A DNA stretch of 64,000 bases from Uliginosibacterium gangwonense (lineage in GTDB: Bacteria > Pseudomonadota > Gammaproteobacteria > Burkholderiales > Rhodocyclaceae). The translations under genes were made by a program, and so were the position numbers. The stretch covers positions 1 through 64,000 of the forward strand of contig SBBQ01000054.1 in assembly GCA_005239635.1 (NCBI GenBank). The letters run 5' to 3'. The notes under the pieces were generated by a model. It worked only from the letters and a program-made list of their open reading frames with translations, was not told the origin of the DNA and did no database searches. Positions 29,403 to 38,518 of the stretch are shown piece after piece (positions within the stretch are counted from its first letter, which is position 1; each line of letters starts with the position of its first letter).

Positions 29403-30628
29403 GAGCGAACCTCTTTGCTACGCTGCGACGCTTCGTCATCATCATCATCATCGTCGTCGTTATCATTTTCGTCGTCAGGCAAGGTGTCCGCTAACTCTTC
29501 CAGCTCACGCTGCCGCGTGCTGGAAGGCCACAAACCGGCAGGCCGAAATTGCATCACCAGCACTAAGGCAACCCCAAACAACAGCATGCGTAGCGCCTCA
29601 GGGTCGATCACCACTTTGCCCAATAGTGCTTGCTGCGCAGGGCCGGCCCAGTGGCGCAATGCTTCAGGCAAACCGGTGAGCAACAAGGTGCCCAAAATTA
29701 CGCCCGGTATATGGCCCATGCCACCCAGCACCACCATGCACAGCACGCAAATTGAATCCATTAAACCAAATGATTCGGGACTGATAAAACCTTGCAAGCT
29801 GGCAAACAAACCACCTGCAACGCCACCAAAACTGGCACCCATGGCAAACGCCAGCAGCTTAATGTTGCGGGTGTTAATGCCAATGGCGCGTGCGGCAATT
29901 TCATCTTCACGAATCGCTTCCCAGGCGCGCCCAATGCGTGAGTCCTGCAGGCGAATACTCGCCACCACAATTAGCACGGCCAGCGCAGCAAACAGGTAGT
30001 AATACAACATGAGCGAGGGCACGGTGATGCTACCGAACGTCACGCTTTTGCCAAACGAAAATTGCCCAAACATCACCGGGTTAATACGCGTAATACCTTG
30101 TGGCCCGTTGGTCAGGTTAATCGGTTGGTTTAGGTTGTTCATGAAGATGCGCACAATTTCGCCAAAGCCGAGCGTAACGATGGCGAGATAGTCGCCGCGT
30201 AAACGCAAAGTGGGCGCGCCCAACAACACGCCAAACAAACCCGCAATGCATGCGCCTAAGGGCAGAATCACCCACATGGGCCAATGCAAGCCCTCTGGTC
30301 CTAATGCTGGAAACGCCTGCGCCAAATGCGGTGACGACAGCAGCGCCCACACATACGCGCCCACCGCAAAAAACGCGATGTAGCCTAAGTCGAGCAAGCC
30401 GGCAAAGCCCACCACAATGTTCAAACCCAAGGCCAACATGATGTACAGCAGCGCAATGTCGGCAATACGCAGCCAAGTCATGCTGCCGCTGGCACTAATG
30501 AGGATGGGCAACACTAAAACGGCAAGCGCAAGCAAGGCGCTACCGAGTATGGCATTACGGCGTGAGTGTGCAGATGAGTGTGCGGGTGAGCGAGCAGATG
30601 AGGTGTCAGGCGTAAATGAAAGCATCAT
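29399..30628 (-). CDS. livM: Branched-chain amino acid ABC transporter permease LivM with acidic tail
   Basis: A 409-residue inner-membrane permease with about ten hydrophobic segments and the family EAA-like loop AWEAIREDEIAARAIGINT. After the last membrane segment (VALVLVMQFRPAGLWPS) comes a charged tail of about 40 residues containing eight consecutive Asp, encoded by a GAC/GAT trinucleotide run at 29435-29458. That tail is not part of the usual LivM. It makes this protein longer than the common 320-360 residues. Start and stop overlap livH and livG by 4 bases. Confidence 0.93.
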   Translation of the reverse strand: MMLSFTPDTSSARSPAHSSAHSRRNAILGSALLALAVLVLPILISASGSMTWLRIADIALLYIMLALGLNIVVGFAGLLDLGYIAFFAVGAYVWALLSSPHLAQAFPALGPEGLHWPMWVILPLGACIAGLFGVLLGAPTLRLRGDYLAIVTLGFGEIVRIFMNNLNQPINLTNGPQGITRINPVMFGQFSFGKSVTFGSITVPSLMLYYYLFAALAVLIVVASIRLQDSRIGRAWEAIREDEIAARAIGINTRNIKLLAFAMGASFGGVAGGLFASLQGFISPESFGLMDSICVLCMVVLGGMGHIPGVILGTLLLTGLPEALRHWAGPAQQALLGKVVIDPEALRMLLFGVALVLVMQFRPAGLWPSSTRQRELEELADTLPDDENDNDDDDDDDDEASQRSKEVRS

Positions 30629-31548
30629 GCACGCTCCGCCACTTTCTCACCCATCAAGCCAGAGGGGCGGAAGATCAACACCAGAATCAGCACCAAAAAC
30701 GCAAACACATCGCGGTAGTTGGATCCAAACATGCCGCCAGTTAAATCGCTGATGTAACCCGAGCACAGCGCTTCAATCAGTCCCAGCAACAGGCCGCCCA
30801 CCACCGCACCGGCCAAATTGCCAATGCCACCCAACACCGCAGCGGTAAAGGCTTTGAGGCCGAGCATAAAGCCCATGCTGAAATGGGCAATCGCGTAATT
30901 GGCGCTCACCATGACACCGGCTAATGCACCCAGTGCGGAGCCCAGCATAAAGGTTAGGGCGATCACGCGATTGGTGTTCACGCCCATTAGTGTTGCGATG
31001 GCCGGGTTTTCTGCCGTGGCACGCATGGCGCGGCCAAAGCGCGTGCGTTGCACGAGCAGCATTAAGCCGCCCATGGTGGCTGCGGCCAATACAATGATGA
31101 GGATTTGCAAATCGGTAATGCTGGCACCGAGCACCACATGCGGCTCGGAATTAAACAAGGCGGGGAAGGGGCGGTATGTGCTGCCCCAAATCAGCATCAT
31201 CAACTGCTGCAAAATAATCGAAATGCCAATCGCACTAATCAGCGGCGCTAAGCGCGGTGCGTGGCGCAGCGGGCGATAACCCACACGTTCAATTAACCAG
31301 CCCAGCGCCATACAACACAGCATGGCGCTGGCCGTGGCCAGCAACACCGCCAGCGGTAACGGCCAGCCATTGGCAAGGCCAAAGTTAATCACGCTGAGCG
31401 CCACCATCGCGCCCACCATTACCACTTCGCCATGCGCAAAATTAATTAGGCCGAGCAGGCCATACACCATGGTGTAGCCCAAGGCGACCAGCGCATAAAT
31501 GCTACCGAGCACCAGACCATTGACGATTTGCTGAAGAAAAATATCCAT
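30625..31548 (-). CDS. livH: Branched-chain amino acid ABC transporter permease LivH
   Basis: A 307-residue inner-membrane permease. The start at 31548 (MDIFLQQIVNGLVLGSIYAL) is the family N-terminus; the open frame upstream has no match. Membrane segments cover most of the protein, and the EAA-like loop is RFGRAMRATAENPAIATLMG. It is the first gene of the livHMGF unit, separated by 294 bases and a terminator from livK. No strong ribosome site is visible. Confidence 0.94.
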   Translation of the reverse strand: MDIFLQQIVNGLVLGSIYALVALGYTMVYGLLGLINFAHGEVVMVGAMVALSVINFGLANGWPLPLAVLLATASAMLCCMALGWLIERVGYRPLRHAPRLAPLISAIGISIILQQLMMLIWGSTYRPFPALFNSEPHVVLGASITDLQILIIVLAAATMGGLMLLVQRTRFGRAMRATAENPAIATLMGVNTNRVIALTFMLGSALGALAGVMVSANYAIAHFSMGFMLGLKAFTAAVLGGIGNLAGAVVGGLLLGLIEALCSGYISDLTGGMFGSNYRDVFAFLVLILVLIFRPSGLMGEKVAERA

Positions 31549-31783
31549 TCGAGAATTTGTGGCGTTTGGCAAAAAAACCAAAACCACGGCAAGGTCGATG
31601 ATCAGGGGAATAAGTTGTTCCCGCAATTTTACGACGTTCGGCCGTTTCACGGGCAGCGCGTTAATGCCGGGCTTGTCGGGTTTTTGGTAGAGAAGAGGCG
31701 GGTGCAGTGGGGTGGCGTAGGGCCGACACATAGGGCCGAGTTGTGCAGGCGCTCTGTTGGGGCGGGTGTTTTCCGCTTTGCCA

Positions 31784-31811
31784 ACAAAAACGGCACCCGA
31801 AGGTGCCGTTG
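31784..31811 (-). terminator. Terminator-like hairpin after livK
   Basis: AACGGCACC / GGTGCCGTT 9-bp arms with a CGAA/TTCG tetraloop, followed on the minus strand by TTTTTG. It lies 32 bases past the livK stop and before livH. It could make the binding protein more abundant than the membrane subunits by partial termination. The rest of 31549-31842 shows no gene. Confidence 0.75.
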
Positions 31812-31842
31812 GGCGTGTTGCAATACAGGTTCGCTAGCGAGC

Positions 31843-33078
31843 TTACTTTGCAGCAGCGGGGGCACTGCCACCCACCGTTTCCACTGCTTCCCATGCACCA
31901 TTTTTAACAACATAAATGGTCACGGGGCCGTTCACTAAGTCGCCTTTTGCATCAAACGCAATCGGGCCAATCACGCCGTTGTATTGGGTTTTGCCAACCT
32001 CCGGCAAATACTTGGCGGGGTCGCTCGAGTTTGCACGCTTCATGGCTTCAACCAGTACATGCACGGCGTCATAACCCATCGGCGCAAACAGCTCCACCTC
32101 TGCGCCAAACTTTTCTTTAAAGCGTTTTACAAAGTCTGGGCCGCCGGGCATTTTGTCGCGCGGCAAGCCGGGAATCGACGCCATCACCCCTTCTGCATCG
32201 GCACCTGCCAGCGCAATAAAGTTGGGTGTTTGCATGCCGTCGCCGCCCAGCAGGGTGGCCTTCATGCCCAGTGTGGTCATCTGTTTTTTCATCGGGCCAG
32301 ACTGTGTATCAATGCCACCGAAAAACACCGCGTCTGGTTTCTTGCCCTTAATGCTGGTCAGAATCGCCGCAAAGTCCGTGTCTTTGTCGGTGGTGTGTTC
32401 ATGCGCCACAATTTTTGCGCCCAGCTCTTTGGCCTTGGCTTCAAACGTGCCGGCCAGGCCTTGGCCGTATGCGGTGGAATCGTCAATCACCGCAATGGTT
32501 TTGGCCTTGAGTGTGTTCACTGCATAGGTCGCCACCACCGGGCCTTGCTGGCTGTCATTCGCCACCACACGGAAAGTGGTTTTGTAGCCCTGTTCGGTAT
32601 AGCTCGGGTTGGTAGAGGCGGGCGAAATTTGCGGAATGCCTGCATCCGAATAAACGCGTGATGCGGGAATCGACGAGCCGGAATTGAAGTGGCCCACCAC
32701 GCCGGCGACTTTTGCATCCACCAACTTCTGCGCCACCGTGGTGGCCTTAGTCGGGTTGGCTTCATCGTCTTCGGCCACCAGCTCCAACTTCACCGGCTTG
32801 CCGTCAATGGTGAGGCCAGCCGCGTTAATGTCATCAACCGCTAATTGAACGCCGTTGCGAATATCAATGCCGATGTGAGCTTGTGGGCCGGTGAGCGGCG
32901 ACGCCATGCCGATTTTTACCGTGGCGATTGCGGGTGCTGCGGGTTCTGCAGGTGCGCTGGCTGCGGGCGCACTGTTTTCTTGTTTGCCGCAGCCTGCTAA
33001 GGCCAACAAGCTCATGGCGGCGGTAGCCAAAATCAGTTTGGTAGATGGTGTGTAAGAAGCGAGATGGGCGCGAGTCAT
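31843..33078 (-). CDS. livK: Branched-chain amino acid ABC transporter substrate-binding lipoprotein LivK
   Basis: A 411-residue binding protein of the Leu/Ile/Val type. The signal sequence ends in a lipobox (LALAGC, Cys30), so it is anchored to a membrane. An Ala/Pro linker follows, then the type I periplasmic-binding fold: VKIGMASPLTGPQAHIG, GVVGHFNSGSSIPASR, ISPASTNPSYTEQGY, IAVIDDSTAYGQGLAGTFE. The substrate in the cell may be any aliphatic amino acid or amide; family names do not fix it. GGAGG upstream supports the start. It is the first gene of the transport locus, with its own terminator. Confidence 0.95.
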   Translation of the reverse strand: MTRAHLASYTPSTKLILATAAMSLLALAGCGKQENSAPAASAPAEPAAPAIATVKIGMASPLTGPQAHIGIDIRNGVQLAVDDINAAGLTIDGKPVKLELVAEDDEANPTKATTVAQKLVDAKVAGVVGHFNSGSSIPASRVYSDAGIPQISPASTNPSYTEQGYKTTFRVVANDSQQGPVVATYAVNTLKAKTIAVIDDSTAYGQGLAGTFEAKAKELGAKIVAHEHTTDKDTDFAAILTSIKGKKPDAVFFGGIDTQSGPMKKQMTTLGMKATLLGGDGMQTPNFIALAGADAEGVMASIPGLPRDKMPGGPDFVKRFKEKFGAEVELFAPMGYDAVHVLVEAMKRANSSDPAKYLPEVGKTQYNGVIGPIAFDAKGDLVNGPVTIYVVKNGAWEAVETVGGSAPAAAK

Positions 33079-33242
33079 GGCAAAAGCCTCCAGTCAGTTC
33101 GCGGCATTGTGCGAGTCGGCGCGGGTGGTGTCAATCTTAGCGCAGTGGATATGAGCGTGAGAATTGTCAAAGTAGCCAATGTTGTTTGCATGGTAGGCTT
33201 GCCAAATAATGATATGTGTATATTTGTTGCGGCGAGCAAAAA

Positions 33243-34190
33243 ATGCTTATAAAAGAATTAGACGATAGATCGTGCGAAGTCGAATCTCTGGATCGGCTGA
33301 TTGGTCGAGAAGATATCTCGAGTAAATTAAAAGACGAAATAGCAAAGCAACTTCGGCTTTTTAAAGCAGGGCTGAGAGGGGAAAAAGACGCCGCTTACGA
33401 GATTGATTTTCACTATGGCGACACTACACAGAATTGGGCGGTCATACATGATCTACGGATCGAACATGAAGGTCGAGTAGCCCAGATTGACCATATTCTT
33501 ATCAATCGCTTCTTAGAGTTCTGGGTTTGTGAGAGCAAAAGTTATTCAGAAGGAATGTCAATCAATGAGCATGGTGAGTGTGCAATGTATTGGCAAGGTC
33601 GGGCGAAAGGTATTGCATCACCTTACGAGCAAAATACTAAGCATATTCATGTATTGGAGAGTCTGTGTGGTACGGATATTCTGGATATGCCCAAGCGTTT
33701 TGGATTGCGAATTCAGCCTAAATTCAGGGGCATGATCTTAGTTTCAAAAAGTGCCAAGATTAGCCGCCCAGTTTCTAAAGGTTGGTGGAATGAAGGGATC
33801 ATTAAAGCGGACCAACTTCGCACGCATATTGAGAAGAAGATAGATGAGGAAATAAGTCCTCTGATGGCGGCCAGAATTATTTCATCTGAAGCCTTGGAGT
33901 CTCTTGCCAGGCAACTTGCTCAACTTCATCGGCCTGTGCGGAACGATTGGTTGGCAAAGTTTGGAGTGGATGAGATGCGTGAAACGGTTATTAAGCAGAA
34001 TGTTGCAACGTATGTTGAAGTTGCGCCATCTGTTTCTGTAGAGAAAAGTAAGTTAGGGCAGGTGTGTGGTCACTGTGGCGTAGCCGTTGGAAATGATGTG
34101 GCTTACTTTTGTCGTCTAAGAAAGCAGAGGTTTGCTGGCAACTTGTATTGCCGTGATTGCCAGAAGTTATACCCAGCCGCTACAAAATAA
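33243..34190 (+). CDS. NERD-domain protein with C-terminal zinc ribbon
   Basis: A 315-residue protein. The NERD (nuclease-related) domain spans about residues 45-170, with GLRGEKDAAYEIDF, WAVIHDLRIEHEGRVAQIDH and FWVCESKSY; the E...D...ExK pattern matches a PD-(D/E)XK nuclease core. The C-terminus has CGHCG and YCRDCQ, a zinc-ribbon like those in topoisomerases. The DNA is clearly richer in A/T than its neighbours, the gene stands alone with its own terminator, and it lies between housekeeping genes, so it may have been acquired. NERD proteins occur in some defence loci and plasmids; a role here is not shown. The ATG at 33243 is chosen over an upstream ATG at 33216 because it has the better family match. 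Confidence 0.8.
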   Translation: MLIKELDDRSCEVESLDRLIGREDISSKLKDEIAKQLRLFKAGLRGEKDAAYEIDFHYGDTTQNWAVIHDLRIEHEGRVAQIDHILINRFLEFWVCESKSYSEGMSINEHGECAMYWQGRAKGIASPYEQNTKHIHVLESLCGTDILDMPKRFGLRIQPKFRGMILVSKSAKISRPVSKGWWNEGIIKADQLRTHIEKKIDEEISPLMAARIISSEALESLARQLAQLHRPVRNDWLAKFGVDEMRETVIKQNVATYVEVAPSVSVEKSKLGQVCGHCGVAVGNDVAYFCRLRKQRFAGNLYCRDCQKLYPAATK

Positions 34191-34226
34191 AAAAGCCGGC
34201 TCACTTTTGTGAGGCCGGCTTTTTAT
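34191..34226. terminator. Bidirectional terminator between NERD gene and cytochrome c gene
   Basis: AAAAGCCGGCTCAC pairs with GTGAGGCCGGCTTTT (one bulged base), with a TTTT loop and a T run on both strands. It follows the NERD stop codon directly and lies 63 bases past the end of the convergent cytochrome gene. Confidence 0.85.
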
Positions 34227-34288
34227 TTGCGACTATTTGTTTGTAACGATGTACTGCTTTGCCAATCAGCAATGCTGATTGAGCGACA

Positions 34289-34630
34289 TTACTTCTGGCT
34301 CAACACCCAAGCCACGAGGGTTTTGATGTCTGCTTCAGACACAGTTGCAGCTTGCGGCGGCATGGGGGTGGTGCCCCAAGCGCCCGCGCCACCTGCCTTC
34401 ACCTTGGCAACCAGCTTGGCTTCGGCATCTTTTTGGCCTTTGTATTTGGCGGAAATTTCTTTGTAGCTGGGGAAGGGCGGGGCGTTGCGCTTATCCACGC
34501 CGTGGCAGCCCAAGCAGCCTTTGGCTTTGGCGAGTTCAGCCGGGTCGCCCGCCATGGCGGCGCCACTGGCCAGCAGGCCGGCTGCAACAAGTGTAGATAC
34601 CAACCCAGAAACAAGCAGATTCAATTTCAT
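34289..34630 (-). CDS. Small class I c-type cytochrome
   Basis: A 113-residue periplasmic electron carrier. The signal peptide ends about GAAMA|GDPAEL. Haem site CLGCH is near residue 40, and the distal Met lies in TTPMPPQAATVSE; the end SEADIKTLVAWVLSQK is typical of c551/c552-type proteins. The start at 34630 is chosen because the signal peptide begins there; a longer frame to 34705 has no support. It is transcribed alone. Upstream lies a 13-bp tandem repeat next to a repeat word. Confidence 0.93.
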   Translation of the reverse strand: MKLNLLVSGLVSTLVAAGLLASGAAMAGDPAELAKAKGCLGCHGVDKRNAPPFPSYKEISAKYKGQKDAEAKLVAKVKAGGAGAWGTTPMPPQAATVSEADIKTLVAWVLSQK

Positions 34631-34697
34631 ATGTTCTCTCTCAGATGTCAGGCAAGAAACGTTTGCTAGTTTTGCAAATCGCAACGTAGGCGTTAAC

Positions 34698-34733
34698 GTC
34701 GGCACCTTGCGTCGGCACCTTGCTTTGCCAATC
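34698..34733. repeat. 13-bp tandem duplication abutting a repeat word
   Basis: GTCGGCACCTTGC occurs twice head to tail (34698-34710, 34711-34723) and is followed at once by TTTGCCAATC (34724-34733). It lies 67 bases upstream of the cytochrome start codon. A role in cytochrome expression is possible but unproven. Confidence 0.75.
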
Positions 34734-34874
34734 TAACGCACCGCCACGCAGCGAGATTTGATACACATCACGACTTTGTTACAGGCTACTCAGTTTGTTA
34801 CACCGGCGCAGTCTACTCTTGTTGTCCACCTTGGCAAGCACCCGGAGGGGTGACGTTGCGTGTTGCGGCTGCTG

Positions 34875-34946
34875 TGCTCAGTTACGTGCTCTGCTGCGTG
34901 CTCAACTAAGTGCGCAGTTACGTGCTCTGCTACGCGCTGTGTTCAG
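34875..34946. repeat. 12-bp imperfect tandem repeat over the 3' end of the YyaL gene
   Basis: About six units of 12 bases: TGCTCAGTTACG, TGCTCTGCTGCG, TGCTCAACTAAG, TGCGCAGTTACG, TGCTCTGCTACG, CGCTGTGTTCAG. Inside it a 17-bp stretch is repeated exactly 36 bases apart (34879-34895 and 34915-34931). The array covers the stop codon of the downstream-reading gene at 34930-34932, so unit gain or loss could alter the end of that protein. Confidence 0.7.
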
Positions 34947-37071
34947 CAAAGTGAGCTTGTAGCGCAGGCAGTGAGGTAAAGGCCGGCAGGCAATTAACGC
35001 CTTGGCACAACCATGCGTTGACATTACCTGCGGCGGGCGCAGGTTTGTTAAGCGTGGTGGGCAAATCCGCTGTGTTGGTTGGCAAACACAGGGTGAGGCG
35101 GTGCGGTGCGTAAGATTGGTTTTGGGTTTGTTGCTGGCCTGCATGTAACGCCTTTTGCCAATCGGCAAGCGCAGCCGCCTCGCCACGCAGAATAAGAATG
35201 TGCGGTGGCTGCAGAATCTCGTCGAGTGCCATACAGAGTGTGGCGAAGCCGGCGGGGTGATGCTGCATTTGCGGCATAAAACATTGCACCGTGCGCTCGG
35301 CTGCTTGGGTGTAGCGCGCCTCGCCCAGCAAGTGGCCCAAGCGGTTGAGTGCCTGTGCCGCTACGCCATTGCCAGAAGGCATGGCGTTGTCGTGCCCACT
35401 GCGCGGACGTTGAATGAGCGCTTCGTGTTGGTGGTGCGTGAAATAAAACCCGCCGTGTTCGGTGTCTTCAAAACCCTCGAGCAACGCATCTGCCAAGGCG
35501 GTGGCGAAGTGCAAATCTTCAATGCGGAAATCGGCTTGCATCAGCTCCAGCAGCGCGGCGAGCATGAAGGCGTAGTCGTCGAGGTAGGCGTTGAGATGCG
35601 CCTTAAATTGCGGCGTGCCTGGGGTGCCCTTGCAGGTGGCGATGAGCTGGCCGTTTTGCCAAAGCTGTGTGCGAATAAAGTCGCATGCACGTTGCGCAGA
35701 CTGCACCCATTCCGTTTGCCCCAGCACGCGGCCAGCATGCGCCATGCCTTCGATCATCAACGCGTTCCAACTGGTGAGCACTTTGTCGTCTAGGCCCGGG
35801 CGAATGCGATGCGCGCGCGCTGCCAACAATTTGGTGCGGGCGCTGGCGATGTGTGCGGCGCAGGTGGCTTCGTCGAGATTAAGTTGCTTTGCCAAGAGTG
35901 GCAACGGCGTGGCGATATACAGATGCCAGGCTTCATCCTCAAAATTCGGGGCGAGGTCGAGGCCGTAATACGGCGCGGCAATGCGCCATTCTTCTGGGCT
36001 GAGCAGGCTTTGTACTTCGTCTGTTTGCCAAACGTAAAACTTACCTTCTTCGTGTTCGGAGTCGGCATCCAACGCGGTGTAATACGCGCCGTGCGGCGAC
36101 TGCATTTCGCGCTGTGTCCATGCGGCAATGGTGTGTGCAACTTCAGCGTAATACGGCTCGCTGGTGGCCAGGTGCGCGTCGGCATACAAGCGCAACAATG
36201 GGCCGTTGTCGTACAGCATTTTTTCGAAGTGTGGAATGTTCCAGCGCGCATCCACACTGTATCGACAAAAGCCACCACCCAGCTGGTCATTAATGCCACC
36301 GTTGGCCATGTGGCTGAGCGTGGATAACGCGATACGCAGCGGTCGCGAATGCAAAGGCTGTGTGGGCGTTGAAGTGAGCGCAGCTACACGGTAAGCGTGA
36401 ATGTCCGCTGCGGCGCTGCGCAGCAAAATTTCAATATCGCTGGGATGCGGAAATTTAGGTGCGCCGCCAAAGCCGCCATAGCGTTCGTCAAAGCGGCTAT
36501 CCAAATGCGCGATCAGCGCATGCACCGGCGCTGCGTTAAGCGGTGCGGTGCTGGCTTTCTCCGGCACCGACATGTCGGTGAGCGCCTGTCGCACGTTAAC
36601 GTTTTGTGTGAGGATGGCGTCGCGCTGCTCAACCCATGCTTGCGCCACGCGCTCGCACAAATCGGCAAAGCCCGGCAAGTTGTAGCGTGGGTGTTTGGGA
36701 AAGTACGTGCCGGTGTAAAACGGCGTGCAGTCGGGCGCCATAAAAATGGTGAGCGGCCAACCGCCGGAGCGCTGCGCCAACATGTGATGCACGGACTGAT
36801 AAATCTGATCGAGATCGGGCCGCTCTTCGCGGTCGACTTTAATGTTGATGAACAGCTTGTTCATCACCGCGGCGATCTCGGCATCCTCAAATGATTCATG
36901 TGCCATGACATGACACCAATGGCAGGCCGAGTAACCAATCGACAGCAAGATCGGTTTGTTTTGTTCGCGTGCGAGTTGCAATGCTGCTTCGCCCCACGGA
37001 TGCCATTCCACGGGGTTGTCGGCGTGTTGCAGTAAATAGGGCGAAGTTTCGCCGGCCAGATGATTCGCCAT
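34930..37071 (-). CDS. YyaL/SSP411-like thioredoxin-domain protein (DUF255)
   Basis: A 713-residue cytoplasmic protein of the SSP411 family. The N-terminal thioredoxin-like domain has [19 protein letters not shown] at the start and [18 protein letters not shown] with the CxxC pair. An alpha/alpha-toroid related to N-acylglucosamine epimerases follows, including [37 protein letters not shown] and [15 protein letters not shown]. Enzyme activity is not established. The start at 37071 is the family N-terminus; an ATG at 37128 would add 19 unmatched residues. The gene is transcribed after a second HDOD gene, with a 91-base gap. Confidence 0.92.
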   Translation of the reverse strand: MANHLAGETSPYLLQHADNPVEWHPWGEAALQLAREQNKPILLSIGYSACHWCHVMAHESFEDAEIAAVMNKLFINIKVDREERPDLDQIYQSVHHMLAQRSGGWPLTIFMAPDCTPFYTGTYFPKHPRYNLPGFADLCERVAQAWVEQRDAILTQNVNVRQALTDMSVPEKASTAPLNAAPVHALIAHLDSRFDERYGGFGGAPKFPHPSDIEILLRSAAADIHAYRVAALTSTPTQPLHSRPLRIALSTLSHMANGGINDQLGGGFCRYSVDARWNIPHFEKMLYDNGPLLRLYADAHLATSEPYYAEVAHTIAAWTQREMQSPHGAYYTALDADSEHEEGKFYVWQTDEVQSLLSPEEWRIAAPYYGLDLAPNFEDEAWHLYIATPLPLLAKQLNLDEATCAAHIASARTKLLAARAHRIRPGLDDKVLTSWNALMIEGMAHAGRVLGQTEWVQSAQRACDFIRTQLWQNGQLIATCKGTPGTPQFKAHLNAYLDDYAFMLAALLELMQADFRIEDLHFATALADALLEGFEDTEHGGFYFTHHQHEALIQRPRSGHDNAMPSGNGVAAQALNRLGHLLGEARYTQAAERTVQCFMPQMQHHPAGFATLCMALDEILQPPHILILRGEAAALADWQKALHAGQQQTQNQSYAPHRLTLCLPTNTADLPTTLNKPAPAAGNVNAWLCQGVNCLPAFTSLPALQAHFAEHSA

Positions 37072-37162
37072 ATTCGAGTGCTCAAATGGTGTGCACACGT
37101 TTGGTGTGCAAAGATGCGGTAAGCGCACACACGGTGCGCCTGAGGGGGCTGTGGTGCAGAAA

Positions 37163-38518
37163 CTAATGTGCTTCTTGGTTAAGCAATTGCGCCCAGCTCA
37201 TGGCTTGGTGCCACGCTAACAACACGTCTTGCGTTTCTACGCCGCACTGTGCGGCGGCGGCTTCCAGTTCGGCATCGCTACTTTCGCATGCAATGGCTAA
37301 GTTGAGCCAAGGTGCGAGCGGGCCTTCACGTTTAATCAGCGCGGCTGGAATTGCATCGTGCAGTTGCACCGCGCTCAGGGCTTTTGCCATGGGCACTCGC
37401 AGCACCATGTCGAGCAGCGAGAACAAGCCGGTTACAAACACAATGTCGCGCTGGTCCGGCCGCACTTTGGGACCGGCGACAATTTCCATAAAGCGTGCGC
37501 GAATGAGGCCGGTTTCGAGCAAGGCGTCGGCGTTCGGCGGTGCATCGCCCGATGAGTAGAGCAACATTAACAACCAGCGATACAGTTTTTGGCGGCCCAA
37601 AATCACCATCGCTTGTTCGATGGAATTGATCTTCTGCGTTAAGCCGCTGCCAGCCGAGTTAAGGTAACGCAACAAGCGATAGGGTAGCGCGGGGTCATGC
37701 TTGAGGCCTTCTGCCAGTTCATGCACTTCAGCGTCGCGGCGCAGGCGATTGAGCAAATCGAGAATACGCAAACCGGTGGGCGGTAGATCACGGCCACCCC
37801 AGTTTTCACGGTGCGTGAGGTAGCTGCCGTTAAACCAACGGTAGCCTTGCTTTTCACACAGCAGGCGTTCGTCTTCGCTGCCAATGCCACTGGCCATGAG
37901 TTGCGCACGCGCCGCGTGCTGTGGCAGCCATTGCGCCTGCGATTTAATTAAGGCGGGATTGGCGTCATCTACGTTGATACGCAGCATGTCGGCATGCGCG
38001 GCGCGTTCGAGTAAGGCAATTGATGCTTGCGAAGTAATATTGCTGGCGTCCAGCGCTAAACGAAAACCCGCTTCGCGCAACGTGAGCCACGTGTTTTGCC
38101 AATCGGCATCGCAGGCTTCTTCCGGCTGCACTTCAATAATCGGTTTGAAGTTGGCGAGTTCGAGCACCTGCGGGCGCGTGAGCAAGCTCTCCGGCAATTG
38201 CAAAATAGCTGGACGTGCGTAAAGCAAATTGCGCGTGGTGGGGTGTTGCAAACTGGCGAGTGTGAGTTCGCCATAGGCGTGTGCATGGGTGCCGCGTGCG
38301 GCACGTGCCGCCATGGAGCGACGCAAGGTAAAACGACTGGCGACAACGTGACGCGATTGATCCAGCACGGGGCCGTAGCGCAACAGACCCAACACGGCAT
38401 CATCGGGTTCATTGATGAAGAGGTCTTCTTCCGTGGTGCTGGCCGGCTGATGGGCAGGTTTGCTGGTCGCGCTGGTTTGCGCTTTGCCACCAAACAAGGC
38501 CTTGAGACGCTCAAGCAT
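37163..38518 (-). CDS. HDOD-domain signalling protein with degenerate EAL region (paralogue)
   Basis: A 451-residue protein with the same layout as the one at 23920-25056: an N-terminal EAL-like region without catalytic residues ([12 protein letters not shown] and [16 protein letters not shown] mark the fold), then HDOD with [32 protein letters not shown] and [13 protein letters not shown]. The first 35 residues are a low-complexity leader. Its ATG overlaps the mtgA stop by 1 base (TAATG), so it is translated with mtgA. In other bacteria such proteins affect biofilm, motility or stress. The conserved neighbourhood rnb-tonB-aroE-mtgA does not say more. Confidence 0.85.
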   Translation of the reverse strand: MLERLKALFGGKAQTSATSKPAHQPASTTEEDLFINEPDDAVLGLLRYGPVLDQSRHVVASRFTLRRSMAARAARGTHAHAYGELTLASLQHPTTRNLLYARPAILQLPESLLTRPQVLELANFKPIIEVQPEEACDADWQNTWLTLREAGFRLALDASNITSQASIALLERAAHADMLRINVDDANPALIKSQAQWLPQHAARAQLMASGIGSEDERLLCEKQGYRWFNGSYLTHRENWGGRDLPPTGLRILDLLNRLRRDAEVHELAEGLKHDPALPYRLLRYLNSAGSGLTQKINSIEQAMVILGRQKLYRWLLMLLYSSGDAPPNADALLETGLIRARFMEIVAGPKVRPDQRDIVFVTGLFSLLDMVLRVPMAKALSAVQLHDAIPAALIKREGPLAPWLNLAIACESSDAELEAAAAQCGVETQDVLLAWHQAMSWAQLLNQEAH

